Assembly (NCBI GenBank): GCA_015183035.1
Contig: JACZZP010000003.1
Span: 1,488,001-1,552,000, forward strand
Reading direction: 5' to 3'
Length of the DNA stretch: 64,000 nucleotides
Source: Meloidogyne chitwoodi
Taxonomy: Eukaryota > Nematoda > Chromadorea > Rhabditida > Meloidogynidae
Each line of letters begins with the position of its first letter. Position 1 is the first letter of the stretch. Positions 24,501-36,088 of the stretch are shown piece by piece. Under the pieces are notes generated by a model, which was given only the letters and a program-made list of their open reading frames with translations, was not told the DNA's origin and did no database searches. A program made the position numbers and the translations under genes.

Positions 24501-25362
24501 GGGCTATACCTTCATTTGAAGGTAATATTGGCTCTTTTTCAGATATTTTAAAAGTTTTTTTACAAGAAGAACTTTAATTAAATTAATTAATATTTAAATT
24601 AATTATTTAACCTAAAATATTGCCAAACAATCCAATTATCTTTATCTTTTGTTTTTTTATAAATTATTAAACTTTCTGGTCTTGGAGAAGCAAATTTAAG
24701 TTTAATAAAAAAAATATTATAAGATTTACCTTTTTTAAATTTAAATTAAATTAATTAATTAAATTAATTAAATTACCAAATTTTAATGTTAAATTAATTA
24801 TATTATTTTTATTTAATCCTTCTTCCATTGTTATTGACTGCCACCATGTCTCATTATGTGGAATATTAAAATCGGTTAAAAGTTCTGGTGAATGTGATTT
24901 TGACTAAAATAAATTAATAAAAATATTATTTATTTATTTAATTTAATTTACTTTAATTTTATTATCACAAATATCACAAACATTAGACATAATTCCAATA
25001 TTACCTATTTGTGTACAAAATCTTTTTTAAAAAAATATTATTTAAATTAAATTAAATTAAATTTACTTGCTAATTTTTTTAATACCACAAGTAAATTCAG
25101 GCGGTGAAATTTCAACATTTTTTTGAAATGCAATATTTTCATAATTTGTAACACAACGTTGAGGATATCCAGAATTATTATAACATTTACTATTTACTAT
25201 TTAATTAATTAATTAATTAAATATAAAAATAAATAAATTACTTTTTTGATAATATTTTAAAATAAAATCTTTTTCTTTTTCTAATTTAAATTGTTTCTCT
25301 TCTCCTTCAGTAAATAAATTTATTTTAAAAAATAAAATAATAAATAATAATTTTAAATTCAT
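18526..25362 (-). CDS. lam-2: Laminin subunit gamma
   Basis: Basement-membrane heterotrimer subunit. N-terminal signal ([20 protein letters not shown]) is followed by the LN domain ending in a strongly conserved block: [40 protein letters not shown] and [20 protein letters not shown]. Next come laminin EGF-like repeats (for example [34 protein letters not shown]), a laminin IV domain around 22600-23250, more EGF-like repeats to about 20700, and a long coiled coil. The end [17 protein letters not shown] matches the gamma-chain terminus, whose cysteine links to the beta chain in known laminins. About 25 small introns break the gene; one (20775-21280) is swollen by a simple repeat. No frame break was seen. 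Codon choice is strongly AT-biased, like its neighbours. Confidence 0.92.
20775..21280. repeat. About 500 bp of AATTAATTT-type satellite in a laminin intron
   Basis: The stretch is made only of A and T. It begins as mixed TTAATTAA/TTTAATTAAT blocks with larger repeats of 100 bp or more, and from about 21100 becomes a regular 9-bp array (AATTAAATT). It sits between the coiled-coil and EGF-encoding exons. Because each unit is nearly self-complementary, the array could fold into hairpins. Length may be unstable or misassembled. Confidence 0.9.
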
Positions 25363-26800
25363 TTAATAACTTTTAAAAAATTAAATAAATTAAATATAAA
25401 TTAAATAAATAAATATTTTTATTTTTTTAAAATTAACATCTGCATAAAATAAATGTTTTTAAATTAATAAATAAAATATAAATATTTATTTTCTTAATTA
25501 TTTTATTTTCTATATAATTTTAAATAAATATATGCAGCTGTATATTTATTTATTTATTCCAATTTTTTAAAAAATTAAATAAAAGAAAAAAGTTTTGTTA
25601 AAAAAAATAAAATAATATTTTTAAATAATTATTATTATTTATTTATTTATTTTATTAAAAATAAATAAATATAATTAAAAAATAATATTAAGAAAAAACT
25701 AAAAATAAATAATTTTAACATTTAAATAATAAAAAAACTTTTAAAAATGACTCAGAAAAATAAAAAAATTAAATAATAATAATATTACTTTAAATTATTA
25801 ATTAATTAATTAATTAATTATATAATATATTTATTTATTTATTTAAATAATTTATTTAATTATTTAAATAAATATTCTCTCTTTTATTTTCTTGTCATTT
25901 CCCTAATTGAATTTTTACTTTTTTTATTTTTATTTTAGTAAATTTAATAGGTTTTTTCTGGAACGTTAAAGTAAGTTTTCCTTTTATTATTATTATTATT
26001 ATTATATCCTCTCTCTTTCTCTCTTTTTTTACTTTTTTTTCTTTCCAAGCGTTAAAATTATTTAAAACAAAATTGTTAAATTTAAAATAAATAAAATTAA
26101 ATTATTTTATTTATATTTAAATTAATTTATTTATTTTTAAATTTCACACTTTTCTTACAAAATCAGAAATTTGATAGTTTTTTCTTTAAAATAATTTATT
26201 TAATTTATTTATTTATCTTCTTTTGTTTAAACTGGCATCTCTTTAACCTTTATTTTATTTTTATTTTTTGATCTCAAAAGAATATTTATTTATTTTATTT
26301 ATTTTTTTAATATTATAAAATACTCTTTTTTTAATTAAATGAAATATTTTTTAGTAAAAAATAATATTTTTAATTAAATAAAAAAGAATTATTTATTTAT
26401 TTTTTAAAATTTAATAAATATTAAAAAATAACTTTTTTGACAATCCATCAAAAATAATAAAAATAAAAGACTTTTTTTAAATCTTTTTGTTAAAAATTTC
26501 CAAAAATATATATTTATTACGTAAATATATTTATTTATTTTAATTATTAAAATATATTAATTAAAATATATTTATTATTTATTTTAAAAACACCAAAAAT
26601 ATAAACAAATAAAATTTTTAAATTTTTTTAGTAATCCATACATTTTTAGAAAGACCAAAGTATTTATTATTTAAAATAAAAGCAAAATGCCCAAATAAAA
26701 ATTAATTTTTAAAATATTATTTTACCAAAAAATAAATATTTATATTCCCTAATGAATTAATTTTATTTTTATTATTTCAGAAAATAGCTAATTAAAAATA
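25363..26800. other. Intergenic region between divergent laminin gamma and GPCR genes
   Basis: About 1.4 kb, extremely AT-rich, with an ATT run near 25987-26005 and a TTAATTAATTAATT run near 25798. No open frame of note. It presumably holds both promoters. The TTTCAG at 26775-26780, 20 bp before the GPCR start, could be a trans-splice acceptor. Confidence 0.35.
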
Positions 26801-28602
26801 ATGAATTTATCAAATATTGAAGAAGAATTAAATAATAATGAATTAATAATTACTAACTCTTCTAAAGAAATTATTAGTTTAATGAATTTACCTTTAATTA
26901 AAAATATTTTTTTAATTAGTTATATTTTTGTTTTTATTCTCTGTGTTTTTGGTAATTAAATTTAAAATAATATTTAATTAAAAAATAAAAAAGGTAATTT
27001 AATTGTTCTTATTTGTATAATTGGAAATCGTTCAATGAGAACAGTTACTAATTTCTTTTTAGCTAATTTAGCTATTGCTGACTTATTAGGTTTATTTATT
27101 TATTTATTTTAATTATTTAAAAATAAATAAGTTGGAATATTTTGTTTACTTCAAAATGCTATACATTTTGCTTTATTTTCTCATGGTACTTGGCCTTTTG
27201 GAAAAATACTTTGTCATACATATATTTACATTTTACATTTAATACCTAATAGTTCTGTTGGAATTTTAGTTATTTAAATATTTAATTTTAATTATTTAAT
27301 TATTTAAAGATTTTATTATCTGTTGAACGTTTTATTGCTGTTTTACGTCCAATGATTGTTCAACATTTAATGACTAAATCTGTAAAAATAAAAATTAAAT
27401 TTAAATTAATTAATTAATTTTTAGGTATTAATTATTTGTACTTTATTAGTTTGGTCATTATCTTCTTTAATGAATATTCCTTATTTAATTGCTGTTCAAT
27501 ATATTGATTTATATAATTCTGAAGGACAACATTATGGAGTTTTTTTAATTTAATTTAATTTTTTAAAATAATTAAATAAAAAAGATATGTACTAGAAGAC
27601 ATAATCTTGTTTGGTGGAATATTAATGTTCTTAAATTAGTTTCTACTATTAATTTAATTATTTGGTATATTTTACCTCTTTTTCTTCTTCTTTCAATTTA
27701 TGCAACTATTGGGTAATAATTATTTATTTATTTAAATTAATTTAAAATAAAGATTTGTTTTAATTCGTTCAACTTATGATAATTCAATAAGAACATCACA
27801 AACATATAATAATAATAATAATAATTTAATATCTTCAAATAAACAAAGTTTTTATTTTAAATTTAAATTTAAATTATTAATTTAGAATTAAATAATAATA
27901 AAATAATAATTAATAATAATGAATTAAATAAATATTCAAAAGAAAGAAAACAAAGAAAATTACCTAAAATTGAAGTATTTTTAATTTTAATTATTTTAAT
28001 TAATAAATTAAAAGTTAGTAGATAGTCGTAAACGTGTTATTCGATTATGTGCTATTATTGTTTTAGCATTTGCTTTACTTTCATTGCCTAGATATGTAAA
28101 TATATTATTTTAATTTAAATTAAATTTAATTTAAATTTAGATTTATTTAACTTGGTCTGTTTGGAGAGAAATTAATGGTTATATTTTAAAATAATTATTT
28201 TATTTTATTTTTTTAGCTCCTCGTTGTTTAAATTGTTTATCAGCATTAATTCAACCAACAACTTTTTTATTAATGTTTTTTGCTTCAGCAATTAATCCAA
28301 TTTTATATGCATTTTTATCACAAAGATTTAGAGCTGCTGTTAAAGATACTTTTAGTTTTGGTAAAAGAAAAGTAGAGGTAAATATAATTTAATTTATTTA
28401 AATTATTTAATTTTATTTTAATTTAGCAAAAAGAACAAATGTTGCAACTTCTTCGTAATCATAGGTATTTATTTATATTAAAAATAAATAAATATTTAAT
28501 TTTAAATAAAGACTTTCAACACAATTAGAAAGAAATGTATTTGGAGAACAAATTAATGTTACTACAAGAACAATGAGTTGTGCTAGTTTACAACCATTTT
28601 AA
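26801..28602 (+). CDS. Class A (rhodopsin-family) G-protein-coupled receptor, peptide-receptor type
   Basis: Seven hydrophobic spans can be read across about nine exons. TM1 contains FVFILCVFGNLIVLICIIGN with the conserved GN. TM2 reads FFLANLAIADLLVGIFCLLQ (LAxAD). The TM3 end has SVERFIAVLRP, an ERF in place of DRY. TM4 contains LVWSLSSLMNIPY. TM6 starts SRKRVIRLCAIIVLAFALLS, and TM7 ends FFASAINPILYAFLSQRF with NPxxY. The extracellular N-terminus has likely N-glycosylation sites (NLS, NSS), and the third loop is Asn-rich. Family features suggest a neuropeptide receptor (thyrotropin-releasing-hormone/trissin-like groups are possible), but the ligand cannot be told. The gene looks complete, ending TTRTMSCASLQPF. 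Confidence 0.8.
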
Positions 28603-29000
28603 TTAATTATTTTAAAGAAAATCATCTTTTTTATTTTCTTTTTTTTAATCAATAAAAATATTATTTTATTTTCTTTTTTAAAAAATAGTCCAAATAAAAT
28701 AAAAAGACCAGAGCAGCTATATAATATTTTTTCTTTTTATAAAATAAATAATTGAAGAAAAAAAATATATAAAAAATATTTAGAAAGAAAAAGATATAAA
28801 TATTTTTAAGATTTAAAATAAAACAACAAATGACGAGATTTTTAAAGAAAAAATAATTTATTTTTTATTTATTTGAATCGATTAAAAGTTTTTCTAATTA
28901 TTTTTTTAAATTAAATTGTTACAAAAATATATTATTTTTTAGCAACTTTTTTTTTAAATAATATTATTTTACTAAATATATTTAATTAATTAGTATTAAA

Positions 29001-29457
29001 ATGGATCATTTAATTATTACTCCTGCACATCATCGAATTTCATCATTAGTAAGGTCAAGGTCACGTTCAGAACATCGGCCATTTGTTCTTGGAATGCCTA
29101 GAGCGTAATTAAAAATATATTAATTTAAAATTAAAATATTTATAGAAGATCTGCTTCAGTTTCTTCAATTTATAATAATAATAATGGATTTACATTACCT
29201 AGTTATGGTTATGGAGGTATAAAATAAAATAATAAATATATTTAATTTAAAAGGAGGTTATATGGCAAGGTCATTGTCACGGTCAGGTAAAATAAATAAA
29301 TAATATTTATTTAAAAATAATTAAAGGATCAACAAATACACTTTCATTATTTGGACGTAGTTTACAAACAAGTGCTTTAGATAAAGTTTCTCCTTTTCAT
29401 AATGTTGCTGTACAAAGATCTACTCCACATTATTCTGATAAATGTTTTTTAAAATAA

Positions 29458-29493
<36 letters not shown>

Positions 29494-30298
29494 GATCCAT
29501 ATGTTCGTTATAGTTATGGAAATGTTGAAGCTGGTTTGGGAATTAAAACACAAACTGAAGCTGTTAGAATATTTTTTTATTTTTTTAAATTATTCCTAAT
29601 TTATTAAATAAATATAAAGGAGAAAATATTTAATAAAATATATTCTCCTTTATTTTTTTTAAATACTTAATTAATTTATTTATAATTTAAAATAAAAAAA
29701 GATGTACCCAAATTATTATGGAATAAGAGATGCTGGAACAAAACGATGGCTTGAGGGGTTTTTATAAAAATAATTTTTGATTATTTTATTTTTTTAAGAA
29801 AATTAAATGCTTATAATACTGGATTATTTACAAAACCTTTTAGTTGTAGAGAAACATCATTTGAAAGGCCAATAGCACCAATCCGTTCATATATAAAGTT
29901 AAAATAATAATTAATTTAAAATAAAATAATTAAAAAAAAGATATATTCCAACTGATGATGCTGTTGATTTATTTAAGAAAAAATGTATGACAGCAAATAC
30001 TTTATCTAAATATTGGTAAATAAATAAAATTAATTTATTTTAATTACATATATATTTTAAAAGGTTACACATAACAGGTAGTAGTTTAAGAAGAGAAAAA
30101 GATTTTTTAACATATGGTAGACCTTCTTCTGTTTCTACACTTACTGGTAATTAATTAATTAATTAAATTTAAATAATATTTATTTATTTAGGTTCATATA
30201 GTACTCGTTATAATCCCCCAGTAAGTACATTTACATCTGGTAGATTTAGAAGACCTCCTCAATATTATTCTTCAGTAGTTGCTAAATTGCAGGCCTAA
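29001..30298 (+). CDS. Ser/Arg/Tyr-rich protein, unknown
   Basis: About eight exons joined in frame. It starts MDHLIITPAHHRISSLVRSR, then SRSEHRPFVLGMPRARSASV; the middle has LSLFGRSLQTSALDKVSPFH and YVRYSYGNVEAGLGIKTQTE; the end has DAVDLFKKKCMTANTLSKYW, YGRPSSVSTLTGSYSTRYNP and FRRPPQYYSSVVAKLQA. RS-type serines and many tyrosines suggest a phosphorylated cytoskeletal or scaffold protein, but no domain is recognised and there is no signal peptide. It is on the same strand 400 bp after the GPCR. One intron holds a short hairpin (29607-29651, arms AAAGGAGAA / TTCTCCTTT). Function unknown. Confidence 0.55.
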
Positions 30299-33200
30299 AA
30301 GAAAAGATTATATAATTTTTTTTAATAATTTTTATTTTAAAAATGATTGTACTATTAATTTTATATAAAAATTAAAAAATATAAATAAATTTAATTTAAA
30401 TTTTAAGAAAAAATAAATATTTTAATTTAGCTTATTTTCAACTGAAATTTCAGTTTCATTCATCACTTTCAACATATTGGATCAACAATGACCAAAATTT
30501 TTTATAAAATTATCTCATGCTACATATTTTATATTTATTTAAAATTACTATTTTATAGAAGAAATAGCTTTATACATATTTAGGTAAATGTAAATATATT
30601 TGTTAAAAACGAGTTTGATTATTTTAATATTATTTGTAGCTTATGAAATAAATATTTTCTGTATTTTTGTTTTAAAACTCTTTATTTTTTGTATATTTCG
30701 GTTCCAATTGCCGTACGTCAAAAATATTATTGACAAAATTTTTATCATTAAATAATCATTTTCTATCTATTATCAACTAGGTACATATTTACAAACATTT
30801 TATAACATTTAAAAAATTTAAAATACAATTCTCTAAAAGTATATCTCTAATTAATTAGAATTAAATCATAATATTTAGTTAAACAAAAAGTTTTAAAAAC
30901 AAAAAATGGGTAAGGGGCAAAACACCATCTTCCCAAAATACAGTCCAGACAAAACACGGTCTAAAAAAATATTTTAATTTTAAGTGATTTATTATATTTT
31001 AAATCAAAATAAACTCTTTCTTTGTATTTTTAATGCTTTCATGAGATATTTTAATTTTCAAAACATTTTTTACAAACACTCAAGAAGAAACAAAATACTT
31101 TTTAGACGGTGTTTTGGTCGGATTGGATTGTATTTGCCCCGACACGTCGTTCAAATAATAATTTTAAAAGATGGTCCCTCTATTATTTTTATTGACGTTG
31201 CACTTCCTCCATCGTGGAATGATGGGGAAATTTTTATATGAATTTTCTATCTTACCCCTAATATTTATTTTTTCTTATACTCTTTTATTTCTTAATTTCT
31301 CTTCTCTTTACAATCTTTTATCCGCTCAAAAACGCGTTTCAATGTTTTCCTCATTTCCATGTCAACTACACATTAATTTGTTTATCCCATAATGTCGAAG
31401 ATTAAATAAAATCAACTCTACTATGTATTTCTTTCATAAAGTTCGATCTTTTAGGTTAGACTTTGTTTTGTTACTCCTCTCATTTAACATCATCTCATCC
31501 ATTCTCCACTAGCTTTATTCTATTTTCTTGGACGCACGCAAACATATCTTACCTTAAAATTGTTTACAAGCCACCCGTCTAGTTGGGCACCTGACTTTTG
31601 TAATGCCTGTCTATTCTATATCATTTTTATGACTTCTCTCTCCTTTACTAAATTATAAGAGATTCAACAAAAAAGGACGTGTCTCTCCTCATTGTAGCGA
31701 ACGGATTGTTTCGGCGTAGATTTTTCATCACAAACTAGCAACGATAAAACTTTAGACCCGAAATGACCGAAACAATGATTGCGCCAAAAGAATTTTGCCC
31801 TCCACACAAACATTTGTATCGACCAACATCCCCCTCCATTGTACTCCACACATCTCGTCCCCAGACACTGACTATGCCTGTCCATTACATTATTTCTTCA
31901 CACTATCCCTTATTTTCTAGGGACCATCTCAACTATTTTTCACTTTAAAAGAACTTTAAAAAACCTTTCTTCAATTGCGCACTTTTTTTTAATAAATTAA
32001 TTATAAAAAGAATGTGCCGATTTATTTTTGCTTTAACATATATCTACAAGATTTATTTAATTATAATAATTTAATACTAGATCAATTGCATTATTTGAAA
32101 AAAATTTAATTTATGTATTGCAGAAAAAATTAAATTCAATCAACTTTTTATGAATGAACTTACAAATTCTAAAATAATCTCAAAACCTGTCTATAAAACA
32201 AAGTTTTTGGTAAATTTGAAGTTAAACTAAAAATGCCATTATTTATTTATATGTATATAACAGTTTATTTTGGTCCCCGCCCCTTTGTTTATTTTATTTT
32301 TTTACATATGTAGTTCTAATTAATATTTAATTTTTTAGATTTAATTTTATTAGAATAATCTTTTTTAAAATTCTATTTTTAATTTTTAAATGGATTTTTC
32401 TGAACGGAGTTGGACCTATTAAATCTTTGACACTGAAAATTTCGTTTATTCAGTATTATGTATATTTAAATAAAAAGTTTATTTTTATAAAAATTTTTTA
32501 TTGGGATTTGTATTAAAATTTTATGGTAGAAATAATTTATAAGATGGTCCCTCGTTTTTTTTCAGAATAAAAATTGATGAGGCGGTCCGGCTCTGTGAAA
32601 AACTAGGAAGGCGAACTCTCGCTCTTATTGAATGAAAAAATGGCGTAGTATTTCCTTTGCAAAAAATATTTAGGTATAATTTAGGATTTCGTATGAATTA
32701 AGAACAATTATATCTTTAAATTTAGAATAGTCGAAACTCTATTAAGATATTAAAAAAGAGTATTTTAAATATTAATTTTTCTACTTTTATATTTAAAACT
32801 CTAAATAATAATTATATCAGGCAAATAAATTTTTAAAATTTTTATTAAGAATTAATTAATTTATTAAAAAATATATAATTAAAAGTATTTATTTACTAAC
32901 ACATCTGGCGACCTTAACAAATATAAAAATATGTCAATAAAAATAAGACGGTCCCTCAGTTTTGCTCACTCAACATTTTGTTTCATTTATTCTCTTTTTT
33001 AAAAAAACTTTTTCTTAAGATTTTTTAAATCCTGTAGGGTAAATCTTTATACAAAAAAGATTATATTTTTAATATCTTTTTATTAAATTAATTATTGTAT
33101 ATTATTGATTACGTATTTATTGATTATTATTTAATATGGCTTTTAGAGTCTACTGCTAAATTATTTTTTTAAATTAATTTAGAAACATTTTTAAGAACAA

Positions 33201-33392
33201 AATTACATGCCAAACAATTGCATTGACTCAGGACTATTATATATATAATAATTATTATTCCACAAATAAGTCATCGAAAAAATTTTCCTTCATTTTTAGC
33301 GTTATTATTATTAATAAAAATTTCCAAATTATTGCAATTCTATTTACTACTACTACATTCATCAAGATCAATTATACCACAACTATTTACAA
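30299..33392. other. Gene-poor 3.1-kb region with repeat traces
   Basis: No convincing exon. It contains a decayed inverted repeat at about 30913-31131 and three copies of AAGAYGGTCCCTC (near 31168, 32541, 32947). A less AT-rich block at 31440-31960 has open frames on both strands that look like chance. The last few hundred bases should be the promoter of the LisH gene at 33393. Confidence 0.35.
30913..31131. repeat. Decayed inverted-repeat element
   Basis: The left arm starts GGGGCAAAACACC and runs to GACAAAACACGGTCTAAAAA. The right arm, read in reverse complement, gives GGGGCAAATACAATCC and GACCAAAACACCGTCTAAAAA. The arms are roughly 50 bp with substitutions and indels. No flanking duplication could be found, so its class is unknown. 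Confidence 0.5.
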
Positions 33393-36088
33393 ATGGCTTT
33401 TAACAGTGATGAAGTCAATTTACTTGTTTATAGATATTTGGAAGAATCTGGTAAAAAATTTAAATTATTTTTTTACAATTTTTTAATTTATAAAAATGAA
33501 TATTTTTTTAAAGATATATTTTTTGTAATTTATTTTAAAAATTATATTTTTGAAGGATTTCGGCATTCTGCATTTACATTTGGATATGAATCAAGTGTTT
33601 TAAATGCCGGCCTTGATAGCATGTCAATTCCTCGTGGTGCATTAATGTCTTTACTTCAGAAGGGTGTTCTGTTTGCTGAAGCTGAAGTGTTTTCTTTATT
33701 AACAGATGGGGAATTGGATGCACGTTTTGAAAAGGCCATTGGTTGTATGACCATTCTTGAATGTGGTAAGTAGGGAATATAAGAAGAGAAAGTGGCACTC
33801 TTCACTTATAGGAGACTTTTTTAAAATGATCCTAACAAGATGTTTGTGGTGTCATTCGAAAGAGCTCCGAAAGCTGAGTCGAACTAGTGGTGGGCAAAGT
33901 CGGTCCGACAATTAGGGACCGAGTTACAGACTATTGAAAATTGAAAAAGAGAAGGGGGGACCAAGTTCTTCTATGTGATTACCGCGGCTGCTCTTAAATT
34001 ATTTTCGCTGAATTATTTTGTTGTAATTATAGCTGTAGAATAACGCATGCACCAAAAGCCAACCAGCCCAGCAAACTTCGTTCCTTCATAACTTTTGTTT
34101 AAAATCGTTGCATCAAAACGATTTTGGTCTCATTCGATAGGTCTCGAAGAGCTCTTTCGAATGAGCTATCATACTCATTTAAATTTTTACCGCCAAGAAG
34201 AGCTTGGTCCCCCTATTTTTTTCTATTTTCAAGAGTCTGTAACTCGGTCCCTAATTGTCGGATCGACTTCGCCCACCCCTAGTTCGACTCAGCTTTCGGA
34301 GTTCTTTCGATTGACACAATTTACATCTTTTTCTGATCATTTTAAAAAAGTCCCCTATAAGTTAATTATTCCGAGAAAGTCATCAAAATATTCTATATTG
34401 TTCATTACCGAGGTTTATTTTGATTACTAAATACTCTATCTCCTTTTTGCCCTAATGGGATCATCGTTTAACTTAACAATATTTTTAAATTTAGCAATGT
34501 GTGACTCTGCAAAAACAAAAGCTCTAAGTCGTCGAATAATGGTAGCTTCAACTTCTGCAGCTACTTCTAATATTCAGCAACAACAAAAACAGCAAGGACA
34601 AATTAATGATCAACAAACATCACAACAACAAAGAAGAACACCTAGTAGATTGACACCTCAAACACAGATAGCGACTACCTCAGCCTCTGATCAACAACAT
34701 CAATTGATTAGCACTCCAACGACTTCATCTACTTGTATTTCACCTGCTAATTCATTTCTTCAAAATCATAGTAAAGAAATTTTTTGTTAATGTTCTAACA
34801 ATATAAGTACCTTAAAATAACTAAAATTAAATTACGTACAAAGCTATTTCTTCTTTCTCGTCGCTTAGGGCAACATCAAGTAGATTGATGTCGCTCTATT
34901 AATTATCAAGAGGGGTTGTATAACTTAAAATATGTATATACATAAATATATTTAACTGTATATTATCTATTTTTTATAATTTGGAGTAAAAAATAAACTA
35001 TTAAAATGAATCTAAAATGTAAATGTTAACCAAATAGTCCTCAGACTACAAAATTTAAAAAATTATTTCATTGAAATATTTGGAAATAAAAGAGAAAAGT
35101 TTATAAAATTAAAAAAAACATAATTTACTATAATTTATCAAAAAATGAAATTTTAAAAGTTGTTTTTGTTTAGTTACAACAGCCAATCCAACCAGCAGAT
35201 TAAATGAATTTAATTTATCAAATAAACAACAAATAACAGCCAATCAACAAATTGGTAGAGATCGTATTGATTTTTCAATAAATAGTTGTGTTGGTGGAAG
35301 AAATATTCAACAACAACATCAAAATGCTAATAATCCTTCTTCCCCATCTCCTCATTCTTTAAATTATCCACCCAGAGCTTCTTCATCTTCTTCAGCCTCA
35401 CTCCAAACATTTAGAGGAGGAGTAACATCTTCACATCAACAACAATTACAAAATAATGATAGATTATGTCAAGTTGTAGAACAAGTTGCTTCTGTAATAA
35501 ATTATTTTCGAAAAATAAAATATTTAAAATATCACATTTAAGAGCAATCCTAGTACTTCTTCGACATTGGTAACTGTCTCTAATCATTTACATCCTGGGA
35601 CTGCAGCAACTTCTTTAATGAATGTTCATCATCCATTTTATCAACAACAACATGCGTTTAAACAGCATGCTGCTACAACTTTGGCAGCAACATCTTCCTT
35701 TTTGCCAACAACAGGAATTCAGGTATAGTAAAAAATTTTATTCAACATTCAGCAGAAGGTTAATGGGAAATAATTTTAATTTTTAAAGATTTCTAATGGA
35801 GCAATGAATGGTCCGTCGTCATCTGTTAGTTTTCCAACATCTTTATCTTCTTCCTCAAATTTATTATCAACAACAAATCATCAACAACAACATCATTTAC
35901 ATCCTCAAGCAACACCTCATAATGTTTTGGGTGCTTCTAATTTAAATCAACAACAAACGGCAGAAATGACACGATTAATGTTAAATGGTGGAAATAATGC
36001 TGCATTAGCTGCAGCATATAATATGGCAACAAGTGGAGGTTCTTCTTTAAGCCATTCATTGAAAAGAAGTGCAGGAGGGAATGGATAG
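33393..36088 (+). CDS. TBL1/TBL1XR1-like LisH protein lacking WD40 repeats
   Basis: Exons 33393-33450, 33556-33765, 34495-34770, 35174-35493, 35543-35722 and 35789-36088 join in frame to 447 residues. Residues 1 to about 80 match the TBL1 N-terminus, a LisH plus F-box-like module: SDEVNLLVYRYLEESG, FRHSAFTFGYESS, and IPRGALMSLLQKGVLFAEAE. In TBL1 this part tetramerises and binds SMRT/NCoR and GPS2. Where TBL1 carries WD40 repeats, this protein has a Gln/Ser/Thr-rich low-complexity region (SSSSNLLSTTNHQQQHHLHP) and ends SLKRSAGGNG. No WD40 signature is seen before the stop. Intron 2 (33766-34494) contains an inverted-repeat element. It may be a corepressor subunit paralogue without the propeller. 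Confidence 0.7.
33794..34372. mobile_element. Non-autonomous inverted-repeat element, 8-bp duplication (579 bp)
   Basis: Flanked by exact GAGAAAGT at 33786-33793 and 34373-34380. The ends start GGCACTCTTCACTTATAGG and, on the reverse complement, GGAATAATTAACTTATAGG. The inverted arms span about 180 bp with matching blocks around GTCGGTCCGACAATTAGGG and AACTCGGTCCCTAATTGTCG. It is related in parts to the element at 38288, sharing CTGAGTC/GACTCAG blocks and GATTACCGCGGCTGCTC at 33977-33993. It lies in intron 2 of the TBL1-like gene. No coding sequence. Confidence 0.75.

Noticed and set aside
29607..29651. Hairpin with GGAGAA/TTCTCC arms as a possible microRNA precursor
   Set aside because: The stem is only about 14 bp, too short for a typical precursor, and it lies in an AT-rich intron where short palindromes are common.
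30984..31392. Two overlapping open frames in the 30-33 kb region as possible genes
   Set aside because: No initiating context, no splice partners and no recognisable domain; one overlaps a decayed inverted repeat.
31664..31948. Opposing open frames on both strands near 31.8 kb
   Set aside because: A less AT-rich patch gives long frames on both strands at once; composition and lack of neighbouring exons suggest chance.
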